The notes below the pieces were generated by a model. The model worked only from the letters and a program-made list of their open reading frames with translations. It was not told the DNA's origin and did not search any database. From a virus, in IMG/VR virus record IMGVR_UViG_3300033571_005053, positions 1-43,723 of that record: DNA of 43,723 nt; one strand, 5' to 3'. Shown here in pieces: positions 36,801 to 42,331 of this stretch. Position 1 is the first letter of the stretch. The number at the start of each line of letters is the position of its first letter. A program made the translations under genes and the position numbers.

Positions 36801-39308
36801 GGTCGTGGGCTTGCTGAAGTCCTCAGGCCAGTGTCTGGCCAGATCGAGTTGTGGGCCATGTACATGGCTGGCGTGCGCGCCAAGCGGCTGTTGTCAGAGG
36901 GTCGCGAGAACCTGTTCAAGCCTGAAGAAATTGATGCGATGGTCAAGCTTGGCGACGTGTACCCGATGTTCAAGGAAGTCGCCAAGGACTACGCAGCGTT
37001 TCACAAGCGTGTGCTGGACTTTGCGCAGGAAGCCGGGGTCATCAATCCCGAGACCCGGCCAATGTGGGAGAACGCGGATTACGTCCCGTTCTACCGTGTC
37101 GAGGACGACCGTCTGGTCGGGCCGCTTGGCCCGGGTCGTGGCATCGCCAACGTCAGATCTCCGATCAAGCAGCTGAAGGGCGGCACCGAGAACGTCCAAG
37201 ACATCATGCACAACATCATGGTCAACCTCACCAATCTGGTAGACGGTGCCATGAAGAACCATGCTGCGTTGCTGGCGGTGGATTCACTGCGCCAGAGCGG
37301 CATCATTGCGCGTGAGCCGTTGGCGTTCTCGGCAGAGCTGATCCCGCTGGAGCAGGTCAAGAAACTGCTGATCGACAAGGGGATCAATCCGGCGACCATC
37401 CCGCCTGATGCCCTGAGCGGGTTCCAGAAGATGTTTGCCCTGCAGGCCCCGAAGGGCGACGGCATCATCAGCGTGCTGCGCAATGGCAAAAAGGAGTTCT
37501 ACTACACTGACGACCCGATCCTGTTCAGGGCGCTGTCGTCCATCAACCAGAAGTCGTGGGGCGCATGGATGAGCCTGCTGCGCGGGCCGAAGCGCCTGCT
37601 TACTTCATGGGTTACGCTGGACCCGGGCTTCATGATCGCCAACTTCATGCGCGACGCCTTGTCGGCATTCGTCATCAGCCGCGACAAGTTCATCCCGATG
37701 GCGGCCGGGCTCAAGGGTTTCGCCAAGGCGCTGGTCAAGGACGAGGACATGCGGACGCTGCTGTCGTCAGGCGCGTCATTCGAGTCAGGCTTCATCAGCC
37801 AAGGCGACCCGGAGACGACCAAGCGGATGCTGAAGGCAAAGATGAAGGACAAGTCCTTTGCCAGAACCGTGCTTGACTCGCCGGTGAAGCTGTATGAGGC
37901 ATGGAAGGCCATTGGGTCTGCGGCCGAGAATGCCAACCGTCTGGCCGTCTATCAGGCTGCCCTGCGTGCCGGCAAGTCCAAGGCGCAGGCTGCTTACGAG
38001 GCCAAGGATCTGATGGACTTCTCCATGTCAGGCGACTGGCCAATGATCCAGTTCCTGATCCAGACGGTGCCGTTCATGAACGCCCGCCTGCAGGGTCTGT
38101 ACAGGCTTGGTCGCGGCGCAGCAGAGCACCCGGTGGCCTTCACCATGAAGGGTGCGCTGGTCGGCATGGCTGGGCTGGCCTTGTGGTTCGCCTTCAAGGA
38201 TGACGAGCGCTACAAGGATCTGGAGGACTGGGACAAGGACACGTACTTCCACTTCTGGATTGACGACCAGCACTACCGGCTGCCGAAGCCGTTCGAGATC
38301 GGCGCGATCTTCAACACCATTCCGGAGCGCATCTTCGAGTACATGTACTCGAACGAGACCGATGCCGGCAAGCTGCTGCTGAAGCGGTTCGGGTTCATGC
38401 TGACGGAGACGTTCTCCATGAACCCGATCCCGCAGGCAGTGATGCCGATGGTGGAGAGCTGGTTCAACAAGAGTTTCTTCACCGGCAACCAGATCGTGTC
38501 GCCATTCGAGGAGCAGCGTCTGCCGCCAGAGCAGTACCGCTACTACACCGCGCCGACGTTCATCGAGCTTGGCAGGGCTCTGCCTGCGCCGCTCGACCTC
38601 GCCAGCGACAAGATCCGCAGCCCATTGCAGCTGCAGAACCTGTACTACGGCTACACCGGGACGCTTGGTCGGTATTTCGTGATGGGCTCTGACGCCCTGC
38701 TCAGGCACTACGCAGAGATGCCCATGCCGCCTGAGAAGACGATCGCTGAGTACCCGGTGATCGGCAGGTTCGCTCGCGGCGACGATCCGCGACGCACCCG
38801 CTACGAGGAGGAGTTCTACAACATGCTGCGCAAGACGCTGCAGGTTCAGAACTCGGTCAGGTTCCTCGATAAGGTCGGCGAGGATGAGCGCATCGACTAC
38901 ATCGAGGGCAAGTACGACCCGTACATCGTCGTGGCCAAGGAGCTGGAGAACGCCCGCCAGCAGGTCCAGAAGCTGGATCAGCAGATGCGCGAGATCTATC
39001 TGGACCCGGCCATGACCCCGCAGGAAAAGCGGCGGGAGGTGGATCAGCTGCAGACCGAGAAGAACGCCATCTTCAAGGAAGCCTACCTGCTGCGTCCGGG
39101 TGGCCCGGAAAACAGGCAGCGTCCGGCCACGCAGGAGGAGGTCAAGTTCCTGATCGAGCGGTTCAACTTCAGCCAGCCTGAATCCAACAAGCTGCGCGAG
39201 GTTGCCCCGATCACGGCTGACCTGCTGCAGGAGATCAAGATCCTAGAGCCCAAGTCTTTGGCATCGATCGCCAAGCTCGCGCCAATCGAGGAGAGCCCGA
39301 ATGAGTAG
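27864..39308 (+). CDS. Giant 3814-residue polyvalent protein with GGDEF, zincin and LPD38-like regions; probable ejected virion protein
   Basis: This ORF encodes about 420 kDa. In order: a charged/Pro-rich N-terminus; hydrophobic Gly/Ala-rich segments near residues 310-320, 413-436 and 498-525 that could insert in membranes; a coiled coil 630-680; a GGDEF-type domain about 762-905, with LLNRRAF, D793-A-D795, N801-D802, GHEYGD (Asp810) and S836-GDEF-840; a zincin-like HEIVGHYGLRG at 1247-1257 with possible third ligand Glu1302 or Glu1303 in GEETFAY; a polyvalent-type module with LVELQTDW at 1813-1820, then LIALRYIIADAVRRGIPKVMW (2494-2514) and YDGMLNRIWSKELKKYG (2749-2765); and an LPD38-like end with LDPGFMIANFMRDALSAF near 3253 and a hydrophobic helix near 3430. 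Family knowledge ties LPD38 and zincins to proteins injected with phage DNA. The GGDEF catalytic set looks intact, without an I-site RxxD. Enzymatic activity and virion location are inferred. The region about residues 1820-2485 is unlike the rest and AT-richer. Confidence 0.8.
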   Translation: MATDPKALEQELDLAYQKFSKAHEAGDRENAKRFRDYALELEKAIEESRRQPAAPQESGIEVDEAAPKAAPKPYTPPKAEAQQPADTGIDWGEDIPPPARRDGTPILIPPGSTKPTQKTEIEGGDLWTAIKYSATSRVSNYLSARENIRRRRNLTTSLVARELPEEWRTEIESSADKPIKSMTFMELDIRARRRYGDKYDEVLGRLKENPSVASMIDEAKTDSGVNLYESIIRPAFSPSDEFSVADVWKEKLDSTVKQYSESAQQGREKPFLNPEATIEPGTWFEGTKMPWEDLDAFVLSAAENSVQIGEGIAAAAVGGKAAGPIVSRLVGRTATPQALRAATDKVAGRLGMAAGATSEAYSVKDQVEAETFQRLQSLPDEKWQTDEEYHRLRDGGLTDEEARFVRSQELSATAGNVAGVVSGLALGAPMGYLYGKLAGRQSAALGSREMVSALSRSTLGAAKGFAGEAAQEGTQEFTENTIGNVAVRMVDQEQQIFAGGLNAFLGGAAMGGAYGLAGGALSAATGVPGIDKETQKILDASRAWESAAKARWKLQAEIGDPNWGTDMLPGERLRKMVDLENLQMEEAEAFNGVEPLLRKQMTANNAGEAEFAALDRMAASAKATIDRVKQSRESREESQRAAEEQRKVDAEREQIRVKIELDQMKLADVERMADNIHKVRSMQALEQADYEELQREGYGRWNVKGDKFIITPKGVRAAGELERQAELLNQRLQSGYTGPERRANLQLRERIKAMSPEQLEAAVYLTDKTNLLNRRAFDEAEKDNPSPAYAEIDADSVAWVNDNWGHEYGDKLLSAIADAVREETKDLDGVAAYHKSGDEFAITGTSEEQLEEIMQRVKTRLQGSPIVNGKESVLPTVTWGTGPTSVDADKTMLERKKERTAAGKRADRKARPATWQSSSLLLMTGGEDVDAEPAGEHGKAQLSMLDVGYGYGFSGGEGMRFGPARADALAIPAEFAELVGDPSNLSFVRDGNGHEAISGADAKRIIEAIAEKHGIETPSSVATALSRSQVPLLEAGIRVLGREIDLSAGTVRSIIDGDAKTVALDTMNKILAGFRVAVSKSSPGMYNADSEQAALPAAWASKITLVKPSLPKQKAIRETPRFAAGSQQPFDFDFKPRYTTRAKRASRKHMRRAEAAMAAVFGQYKNLPTVTLVNTVDDLPSGVLADLRAMGGNPYGVRGMFDEKNPANGVFIVVANNLNVLSRDLKKPVSSIKPSELEGAIIETAFHEIVGHYGLRGLVGSQENLDRLAELIVKSFPREATATALRIGANMALPRHRALVGEETFAYLAGEILAKRITLDPKERTLFRRAINWVKTLLRKLKFDRFLKMTDRDMMALIAEAQIFVKSGNKWKFQTMNGETLTPYMRNMEMFKNGMLKAVQEGTKPLNKNERAALAAKDPAMAGVKEMPLFPETGTVSAYIAAVEYAMAKLGYVSKTELTASGIMEMLRPPLLRKLAFDVHPETLDENGRGLTDQQFAAHFGVPLEDLDEFLLSNSLTEEQVAKAQELVERFDLDRDIYSSERLAANNGLNAQQLRSYVDGGIDEQIKLLPPRVRPKVEELLNIRSQAMSSRDDQYINATLEIDKLFRAPADPKTTVINKKMILKWLTDAFAHVEIFPWSIADVDPTDAQAVKLAYTRITGQRPLLPGYAHDQLNDNAPWTAGDAQSFLMGLDEELRERVIAEMAAIKAKGYDYGFDPQLNRWFDWVQPNKQHEHSRYTPAGLSTEEYMTVALYDKSAMKVRSESIRHGHYSGSAWPRGNVGVLFHIRQSVVNDASKNPPTAPNSKYQGKAWYLVELQTDWFDKHRSLNSEAARVALTARTREKGDALFTSIGAFTDVVSRQVFDAMVEKTKSIIESVLPDAEQDADAWLSAATESVKQNESKRIGVQPENLRQVLIERRLKSRTSERLSMLAGEIVNFMGDRNTLLHKATSSRRLRITADAREIARANNMAVKEFLWGMSRRIVTIREAASNANWYTSWNGTEPVFSDEFKDILTFGEVTRASLYDSRSSYSSLSVHQHIANAIGTSQLSRLGYAKKELRRELELLYDKLGIDLSKLDHAMSSLSEAKVYRWSVPLDTIPVILDGEKAMHAGADSFIRSAIDYVHKVDHRYSSENFRVQSDVGNADSDVSISYTGLVAESLDEAKEVLLKAIDHYVSNELPQLFDAWADEVVVNTTRQRERNRLSSSDDQELAKKTIQWLGLEEKDTDEFSNVTEYSLGHYGIVTKEDYVSERLPDEIDFYRENGENYIDWSAEEFDDHPLDTDHPEYRSRVVVDADENEDATLADAWLEERRRERVEEMLEGGGYLYQMAEEAAASNYEDQVIYHAILPSGIVNRDLDPIPQVEIVQVKSHSGDWSVWVDGEYVAEGLSRERDADIKLMQGVIAYLEDNRVIAWKPEFPWSQQAPAQPDPVDRPEKPDFTSYAKAIAGEIEKSGEATVVDAGVLYEQVIDAAKITSSPVVPKSHLAKDEVWRLIALRYIIADAVRRGIPKVMWHGGEGTSKRGGGLSFTTVERIVWRKASMEVNGKTKDVVVIETPRYSGNSIILELSADRIAPVLGQDVYELMMRQIAGKAPLRAGEADISGTPQLDDLVIGRAGESWVLHRVGDPSILSIATTREEIEGIRSQMFADAQRNGSWTAVLSQSPVQRSISSGYGESHEETARLIADFEAKVPNLGVSEADISMSGEITGDMLGGGYIYLATHETDSFMHTPAGADSYGARLMGARINYDGMLNRIWSKELKKYGVQITSGAAVVPSSMTADEVRAEGLRVTSSYSDAFVQQYGTPVIVKISGETSGFAVVSNAGPILNRVYWTKDEAERALNEFVRTKNAELLSTKLYEFTINDALREAFSGPVVPFNYDPYKDPVLKAAAERIGSRKPSLRSRIDAWRRTWKDSFLQGTFDRFHGIKSAMTDADLLKVEAAQNPYIQARLSTSLDSVMTAVMDYGHPIWKDGIVQTEGRGLAEVLRPVSGQIELWAMYMAGVRAKRLLSEGRENLFKPEEIDAMVKLGDVYPMFKEVAKDYAAFHKRVLDFAQEAGVINPETRPMWENADYVPFYRVEDDRLVGPLGPGRGIANVRSPIKQLKGGTENVQDIMHNIMVNLTNLVDGAMKNHAALLAVDSLRQSGIIAREPLAFSAELIPLEQVKKLLIDKGINPATIPPDALSGFQKMFALQAPKGDGIISVLRNGKKEFYYTDDPILFRALSSINQKSWGAWMSLLRGPKRLLTSWVTLDPGFMIANFMRDALSAFVISRDKFIPMAAGLKGFAKALVKDEDMRTLLSSGASFESGFISQGDPETTKRMLKAKMKDKSFARTVLDSPVKLYEAWKAIGSAAENANRLAVYQAALRAGKSKAQAAYEAKDLMDFSMSGDWPMIQFLIQTVPFMNARLQGLYRLGRGAAEHPVAFTMKGALVGMAGLALWFAFKDDERYKDLEDWDKDTYFHFWIDDQHYRLPKPFEIGAIFNTIPERIFEYMYSNETDAGKLLLKRFGFMLTETFSMNPIPQAVMPMVESWFNKSFFTGNQIVSPFEEQRLPPEQYRYYTAPTFIELGRALPAPLDLASDKIRSPLQLQNLYYGYTGTLGRYFVMGSDALLRHYAEMPMPPEKTIAEYPVIGRFARGDDPRRTRYEEEFYNMLRKTLQVQNSVRFLDKVGEDERIDYIEGKYDPYIVVAKELENARQQVQKLDQQMREIYLDPAMTPQEKRREVDQLQTEKNAIFKEAYLLRPGGPENRQRPATQEEVKFLIERFNFSQPESNKLREVAPITADLLQEIKILEPKSLASIAKLAPIEESPNE

Positions 39309-39735
39309 CCCGTTCAAGTTTGGCAAGGCGTCCAACGACAAGCTGAAGACCTGCCATCCTGATCTTGTGAGGGTGGCAGAGCTTGCCCTGTCCAGATCTC
39401 CGGTTGACTTCACCATCGTCTGGGGCTGGCGGGATGCGGCCCAGCAGAATGCCATGGTTGCCGCCGGCGCCAGCAAAACCCCGTGGCCGAAGTCCAAGCA
39501 CAACGCGACGAACCAAGCCGGGGAGCCTGCGTCGAACGCCATAGACTTCGCCCCGGTGGTCGGTGGAACAATCCCGTGGAAGGACACGCACCTGTTTGCC
39601 GTCGTGGCCGGCGTGCTGATGTCTGCTGCGGTGGAACTTGGCGTCAGGCTAAGATGGGGCGGAGATTGGAACATGAATGGCCTGACCACCGATCAGACGT
39701 TCATGGACTGGGGCCACGTAGAGAGACTTGAATGA
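39301..39735 (+). CDS. Endolysin, M15-type L-alanyl-D-glutamate peptidase
   Basis: A 144-residue peptidoglycan peptidase of the M15_4 type (T5 Lys and Ply500-like). The zinc ligands are visible as His67 in SKHN, Asp82 in AIDFAP and His139 in DWGHVE, with the WGGDW element at 115-119 before the last ligand. The fold cleaves the stem peptide at L-Ala-D-Glu or similar bonds. No signal or membrane segment is visible, so export should depend on a holin. It starts at ATG 39301, eight bases inside the end of the giant gene, and its own stop overlaps the following start by four bases. First gene of the lysis cassette. Confidence 0.9.
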   Translation: MSSPFKFGKASNDKLKTCHPDLVRVAELALSRSPVDFTIVWGWRDAAQQNAMVAAGASKTPWPKSKHNATNQAGEPASNAIDFAPVVGGTIPWKDTHLFAVVAGVLMSAAVELGVRLRWGGDWNMNGLTTDQTFMDWGHVERLE

Positions 39736-39992
39736 TGGAGCAGGGTGATATTGCCAATCTGCAGATTCCGCTGAAGTGGCTGATCACCACGATCCTCACG
39801 CTTGGCAGCGCCATCATCATGGGTATCGGCTGGTGGATTGTCCGCGAGCTGCGCCGCAATGACGATGAGCATGTTCAGTTCGAGCGGAACCTGCGGTCAG
39901 GCAATGACCAGCTGCATACCAAGATCGACGCCCTCGACATGAAGATCGAGCGGCTGACGCTGCATTTGATGCCGCGTGGAAACGAGAGGTGA
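39732..39992 (+). CDS. Small membrane protein of the lysis cassette (holin or antiholin candidate)
   Basis: An 86-residue protein from ATG 39732 (an in-frame ATG at 39735 is also possible). One membrane helix at about residues 17-37 (ITTILTLGSAIIMGIGWWIV) is followed by charged coiled-coil sequence (IDALDMKIERLTLHL). A single-pass protein with a coiled coil next to an endolysin is usual for class III-type holins, antiholins or holin regulators. The two genes that follow are better matched to a two-helix holin and spanins, so this could be the partner or regulator. Identity is inferred from context. Confidence 0.65.
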   Translation: MMEQGDIANLQIPLKWLITTILTLGSAIIMGIGWWIVRELRRNDDEHVQFERNLRSGNDQLHTKIDALDMKIERLTLHLMPRGNER

Positions 39993-39997
39993 CACCC

Positions 39998-40336
39998 ATG
40001 TCTGACTGGTTCAATTCGTACCCGGTGCTGGCTGTGCTCTGCGTTCTGGGGGCCATGGTCAGCATCCTCAAGCACTGGCACGCGGCCTCCCAGCGCGGGG
40101 CGAAGATCAACAGGGCCTTCATCTCCGCCTACTTCGTTGACCACTGGGTCGAAACCGCGCTGGCCATGATCGGCGCGGCAGCCATGTTCATCATTGCCGC
40201 CTCGACTGGGCAGCTCAACGTCATGGCCGCCCTGACCGCCGGCTACACCGGCAACTCGCTGGCCGACCTGCTGTCCGGCAACCGGGGTACCCGTAACGTC
40301 CTGACGGCTGGCCCGCCGGGCAGGGATGGACCGTGA
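39998..40336 (+). CDS. Holin candidate with two to three membrane helices
   Basis: A 112-residue protein from ATG 39998, eight bases after GAGAGG; the frame is open from GTG 39989, which would overlap the previous stop. Membrane segments are likely at about 9-26 (YPVLAVLCVLGAMVSIL) and 52-70 (TALAMIGAAAMFIIAAS), with a third weak one at 75-95. The C-terminus is Gly/Arg-rich and soluble. Together with the M15 endolysin and spanins it is the best holin candidate of the cassette. Its GTG-overlapped neighbour is the i-spanin. Confidence 0.7.
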   Translation: MSDWFNSYPVLAVLCVLGAMVSILKHWHAASQRGAKINRAFISAYFVDHWVETALAMIGAAAMFIIAASTGQLNVMAALTAGYTGNSLADLLSGNRGTRNVLTAGPPGRDGP

Positions 40337-40779
40337 GCCCGCTTGCCCTGTTGTCCAGCCGGTGGGTGCAGCTCGCCCTGATGGCCTTGGTGGCGGCCTT
40401 TCTGGGCTGGCTTCTGCTGGGTGCCCGTGAGGAGATCGGCCGGCTGGAGGCCTCTCTGGAGGCCCAGCGGGGGCTGGTCGCCCAGTGCGCTGACGCGAAT
40501 GGTGATAACCTGAAGGTCATCGACGCCCTGCGCCGGGACATCGACGCCCTGCGCCTGAAGCGCGCCGAGGAGGCTGCCGAGCGCGAGGCGGCGCTGGCCG
40601 AGCGGGATCGCCGGCTGGCGCAGGCTGAGGCAGCGGCGGCTGCCGAGAGGAGGAAGCGCCGTGAGCTATTCCGGAGTAGCCCAGACTGCGAGGCCTTTGG
40701 TGGCCTCCGGGTTGATCTGGCTTGCCCTGCTGTCGCTGACCGGCTGCGCCAGCGAACAGAGGGTCATCGTCCGGACTGA
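40333..40779 (+). CDS. i-spanin (Rz-like)
   Basis: A 148-residue protein starting at GTG 40333, overlapping the previous stop (GTGA). One N-terminal membrane anchor (about residues 11-31, VQLALMALVAAFLGWLLLGA) is followed by a long coiled coil (32-115) rich in Arg, Glu and Ala, and a Cys-containing tail (CEAFGGLRVDLACP). This is the classical layout of the inner-membrane spanin that spans the periplasm and joins the outer-membrane lipoprotein. The o-spanin starts inside its 3' end in another frame. The assignment is firm as a spanin pair; family sequence similarity is weak, as usual. Confidence 0.85.
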   Translation: MSPLALLSSRWVQLALMALVAAFLGWLLLGAREEIGRLEASLEAQRGLVAQCADANGDNLKVIDALRRDIDALRLKRAEEAAEREAALAERDRRLAQAEAAAAAERRKRRELFRSSPDCEAFGGLRVDLACPAVADRLRQRTEGHRPD

Positions 40780-40978
40780 GCGGGTAGAGGTTCCGGTGGA
40801 GGTGGTGAAGCCCCTCCCAGAGGGACTGACCCAGCCGATCCCGCGTCCGGAACCCCTACCCGCCCAGTACACCGTCGAGGACGTGTTCGACCTGATCGAC
40901 ACGCTCTACGACCTGCTGGACCGCGCCAACGCAGACCGCGAGGCGGCCGGCAAGCTCACCCGGCCGTCGCCGCCTTGA
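40661..40978 (+). CDS. o-spanin (Rz1-like lipoprotein)
   Basis: A 105-residue protein from GTG 40661, with a GAGAGGAGGAAG site about ten bases upstream, beginning inside the i-spanin gene in a different frame. A signal segment (residues 12-28) ends in LSLTGC, a lipobox with the lipidated Cys at about residue 29, followed by a Pro/Glu/Val-rich short periplasmic part (EVVKPLPEGLTQPIPRPEPL) typical of Rz1 proteins. It is longer than the classic Rz1. It should anchor in the outer membrane and complete Gram-negative lysis. The nested two-frame arrangement itself supports the pair. Confidence 0.88.
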   Translation: MSYSGVAQTARPLVASGLIWLALLSLTGCASEQRVIVRTERVEVPVEVVKPLPEGLTQPIPRPEPLPAQYTVEDVFDLIDTLYDLLDRANADREAAGKLTRPSPP

Positions 40979-41156
40979 TCACCCTGATCGCGCGCGGCCG
41001 GATTTCCTCGACCATCGACATGATCTGCTCGCCGTGACGCTGGCACTGGGCGGCCCATGCCTCGTTCTTGTGGAACGTGGACACGCAGCCGCAGCGGAAG
41101 GCAACGTGCGTCACCTTCTCTGTTGCACAAAAGCTGTTGCGTGGAACGGCACCCAT
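40956..41156 (-). CDS. Small Cys/His-containing hypothetical protein (66 aa)
   Basis: Start chosen at ATG 41156; a longer frame to 41360 has shadow-like upstream sequence, and GTG 41114 is another possibility. The end of the product reads like a real small phage protein: THVAFRCGCVSTFHKN and CQRHGEQIMSMVEEI contain Cys/His pairs that could bind zinc. There is no clear ribosome site for ATG 41156. It overlaps the last 23 bases of the o-spanin on the opposite strand. It would be the last minus-strand gene, separated by 222 bases from the barrel gene. Low confidence. Confidence 0.35.
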   Translation of the reverse strand: MGAVPRNSFCATEKVTHVAFRCGCVSTFHKNEAWAAQCQRHGEQIMSMVEEIRPRAIRVIKAATAG

Positions 41157-41193
41157 ATATGTCAATGATGCACAAAGACATAGGCACGCGCAA

Positions 41194-41382
41194 GTGATCG
41201 CATTCCTGCTGCTGGTTTTCAGCCTGTTCTGCTTCCCTGACTGGCCAGTGTTTGGCGCGCTGGGAATCGCCGCAGCCTTTACCATAGCCTCGCGCACTAG
41301 GCTGTACCCCAGCCCATATTTCGAGGCTGTGGCAGCCTGTAGCGCCTTGGCTGGGGCCATCGTCTGGGTGGTGCTAGCTTAG
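41194..41382 (+). CDS. Possible small two-helix membrane protein (62 aa)
   Basis: Start placed at GTG 41194, where coding-like sequence begins; the frame is open to 41068. The product (62 residues) has two hydrophobic helices: IAFLLLVFSLFCFPDWPVF and AVAACSALAGAIVWVVLA. It ends TAG at 41380-41382, interlocking with the TAA of the convergent barrel gene at 41379-41381. No ribosome site is evident. It could be an additional lysis or immunity membrane protein, or a chance frame. Low confidence. Confidence 0.35.
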   Translation: MIAFLLLVFSLFCFPDWPVFGALGIAAAFTIASRTRLYPSPYFEAVAACSALAGAIVWVVLA

Positions 41383-41942
41383 AAGCGCCACGAGATGGCG
41401 GCCAAGTCGCGGCCCAGATTCGACTTGCCCACGCAGCCGGGCTCGCCATTGCACACCTTGCGCGAGGTGCCGGCATTCGAGAAATGCCGGGCAATGACCA
41501 GCGCCAGACGGTCGGTGAACCTGTAGCGCAGCATCGGCATGAACTGGATCGTTCCGGAGTTGTAGGCGTCCTCGTTCTGCAGGACGGCCAGCCCAAGGCC
41601 AATGTCCAGCTTGCCGAAGCCGTCAACGATCGCGCCATGCACAGCGATCTGGTTGCTTTGGAACTGCCCGTTGTACGTGCTTGACCCGATGAGGTGGAAC
41701 CCAGCCTCTAGGCTGGTGTCCAGCGGACCCGGGGTGGCAACGACAAAGCCCAGCACCGGGGTCGGCCCGCGCGCATAGGTGCTGCCAGCCTCGATCATCA
41801 GGTCGGCAGCCTCGGCCCGCCTGCAAGTCGTTGCGAAGGCGACGATCAGCAGGATCAGGAAGATGACGAGTGTCCACCTGACCGGCTTGTCATGCGGCAG
41901 CAGCGGCGCGATCAGCGCATTCAGCTTGTCCCAGAGTTTCAA
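41379..41942 (-). CDS. Outer-membrane barrel, PagL-like lipid A 3-O-deacylase candidate
   Basis: The minus frame reads 187 residues from TTG 41942 (a GGAGG sits eight bases upstream), overlapping the previous stop as TTGA. Residues 22-40 are a hydrophobic signal-type helix, with a possible cleavage in AEAAD. The rest is amphipathic-strand sequence that ends DLAAISWRF, with terminal Phe as in BamA clients. The pattern GLGLAVLQN, TIQFMPMLRYRFTDRLAL and RHFSNAG is the signature of PagL. By my memory of P. aeruginosa PagL, His126/Ser128/Glu140 form the triad with a 14-residue His-Glu spacing; here His153, Ser155 and Glu167 have the same spacing. Asp179 is a less likely acid. An inserted Cys164-Cys170 pair is unusual. 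PagL removes the 3-O acyl chain of lipid A, so it could alter the host surface or exclude other phages. Activity is inferred. Confidence 0.72.
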   Translation of the reverse strand: MKLWDKLNALIAPLLPHDKPVRWTLVIFLILLIVAFATTCRRAEAADLMIEAGSTYARGPTPVLGFVVATPGPLDTSLEAGFHLIGSSTYNGQFQSNQIAVHGAIVDGFGKLDIGLGLAVLQNEDAYNSGTIQFMPMLRYRFTDRLALVIARHFSNAGTSRKVCNGEPGCVGKSNLGRDLAAISWRF

Positions 41943-42136
41943 TTGCCAGCCCTCCGCTCAAGCCTGACGGTATCGCCAAGCACGATGATCCCCTTCTCGC
42001 GCATCCACTGCCGCGCCTTTTCGCGGCGTTCCTCAAGGTCAGTTTTCTCCTGCCCGACAGCGATGCGCGGCTCAAGCAGTAGAAATTCAGAGCTGGGTGG
42101 TTCCAGCATGATGCTCAGCTTGTTCACGATAGTCAT
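41939..42136 (-). CDS. Small hypothetical protein upstream of the barrel gene
   Basis: A 65-residue protein starting at ATG 42136, three bases after the preceding gene. It is charged and mostly helical (KTDLEERREKARQWMREKGI), with no signal sequence, membrane segment or motif recognised. It overlaps the barrel gene start (TTGA), so translation of the two is linked. It may serve as a regulator or a cytoplasmic partner, but the sequence gives no proof. Confidence 0.55.
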   Translation of the reverse strand: MTIVNKLSIMLEPPSSEFLLLEPRIAVGQEKTDLEERREKARQWMREKGIIVLGDTVRLERRAGN

Positions 42137-42139
42137 AGG

Positions 42140-42331
42140 TCACCTCTGGACAACACGGTCCAGCCACATCCGCACTTCAGCCTCGGTGATGGGACGGCCA
42201 ATGCCGTCCCTCACCGCAGCGTTCTTGGCTGCCGTCAGCACACTGACGGTCTCTGGGTCGAACGGCCCATTGCGCAGCAGGTATTCGCTGAGCGCATAGT
42301 TGGCCGTGAATTCGTTGTTGCAGTCGGTCAT
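42140..42331 (-). CDS. Small hypothetical protein (63 aa)
   Basis: Start chosen at ATG 42331, because the longer open frame to 42478 lies inside the secreted protein in another frame. The product is a compact helical domain (NNEFTANYALSEYLLRNG, TAAKNAAVRDGIGRPITEAEVRMWLDRVV). GAGGGTC lies about ten bases upstream. No family is recognised. It overlaps the upstream gene by one base, so it is in the same operon. Confidence 0.55.
   Translation of the reverse strand: MTDCNNEFTANYALSEYLLRNGPFDPETVSVLTAAKNAAVRDGIGRPITEAEVRMWLDRVVQR

Noticed and set aside
27864-39308. N4-type virion RNA polymerase in the giant gene
   Set aside because: Only size and context match; no polymerase motif was recognised, while several other domains were.
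40960-41001. CCGGCCG/CGGCCGG inverted repeat after the o-spanin as a terminator
   Set aside because: A 28-base loop and no T tract; too weak to call.
41154-41165. TTGACA-like -35 on the minus strand near 41160
   Set aside because: No -10 hexamer at the right distance, and it sits right at the start codon considered for the small ORF.
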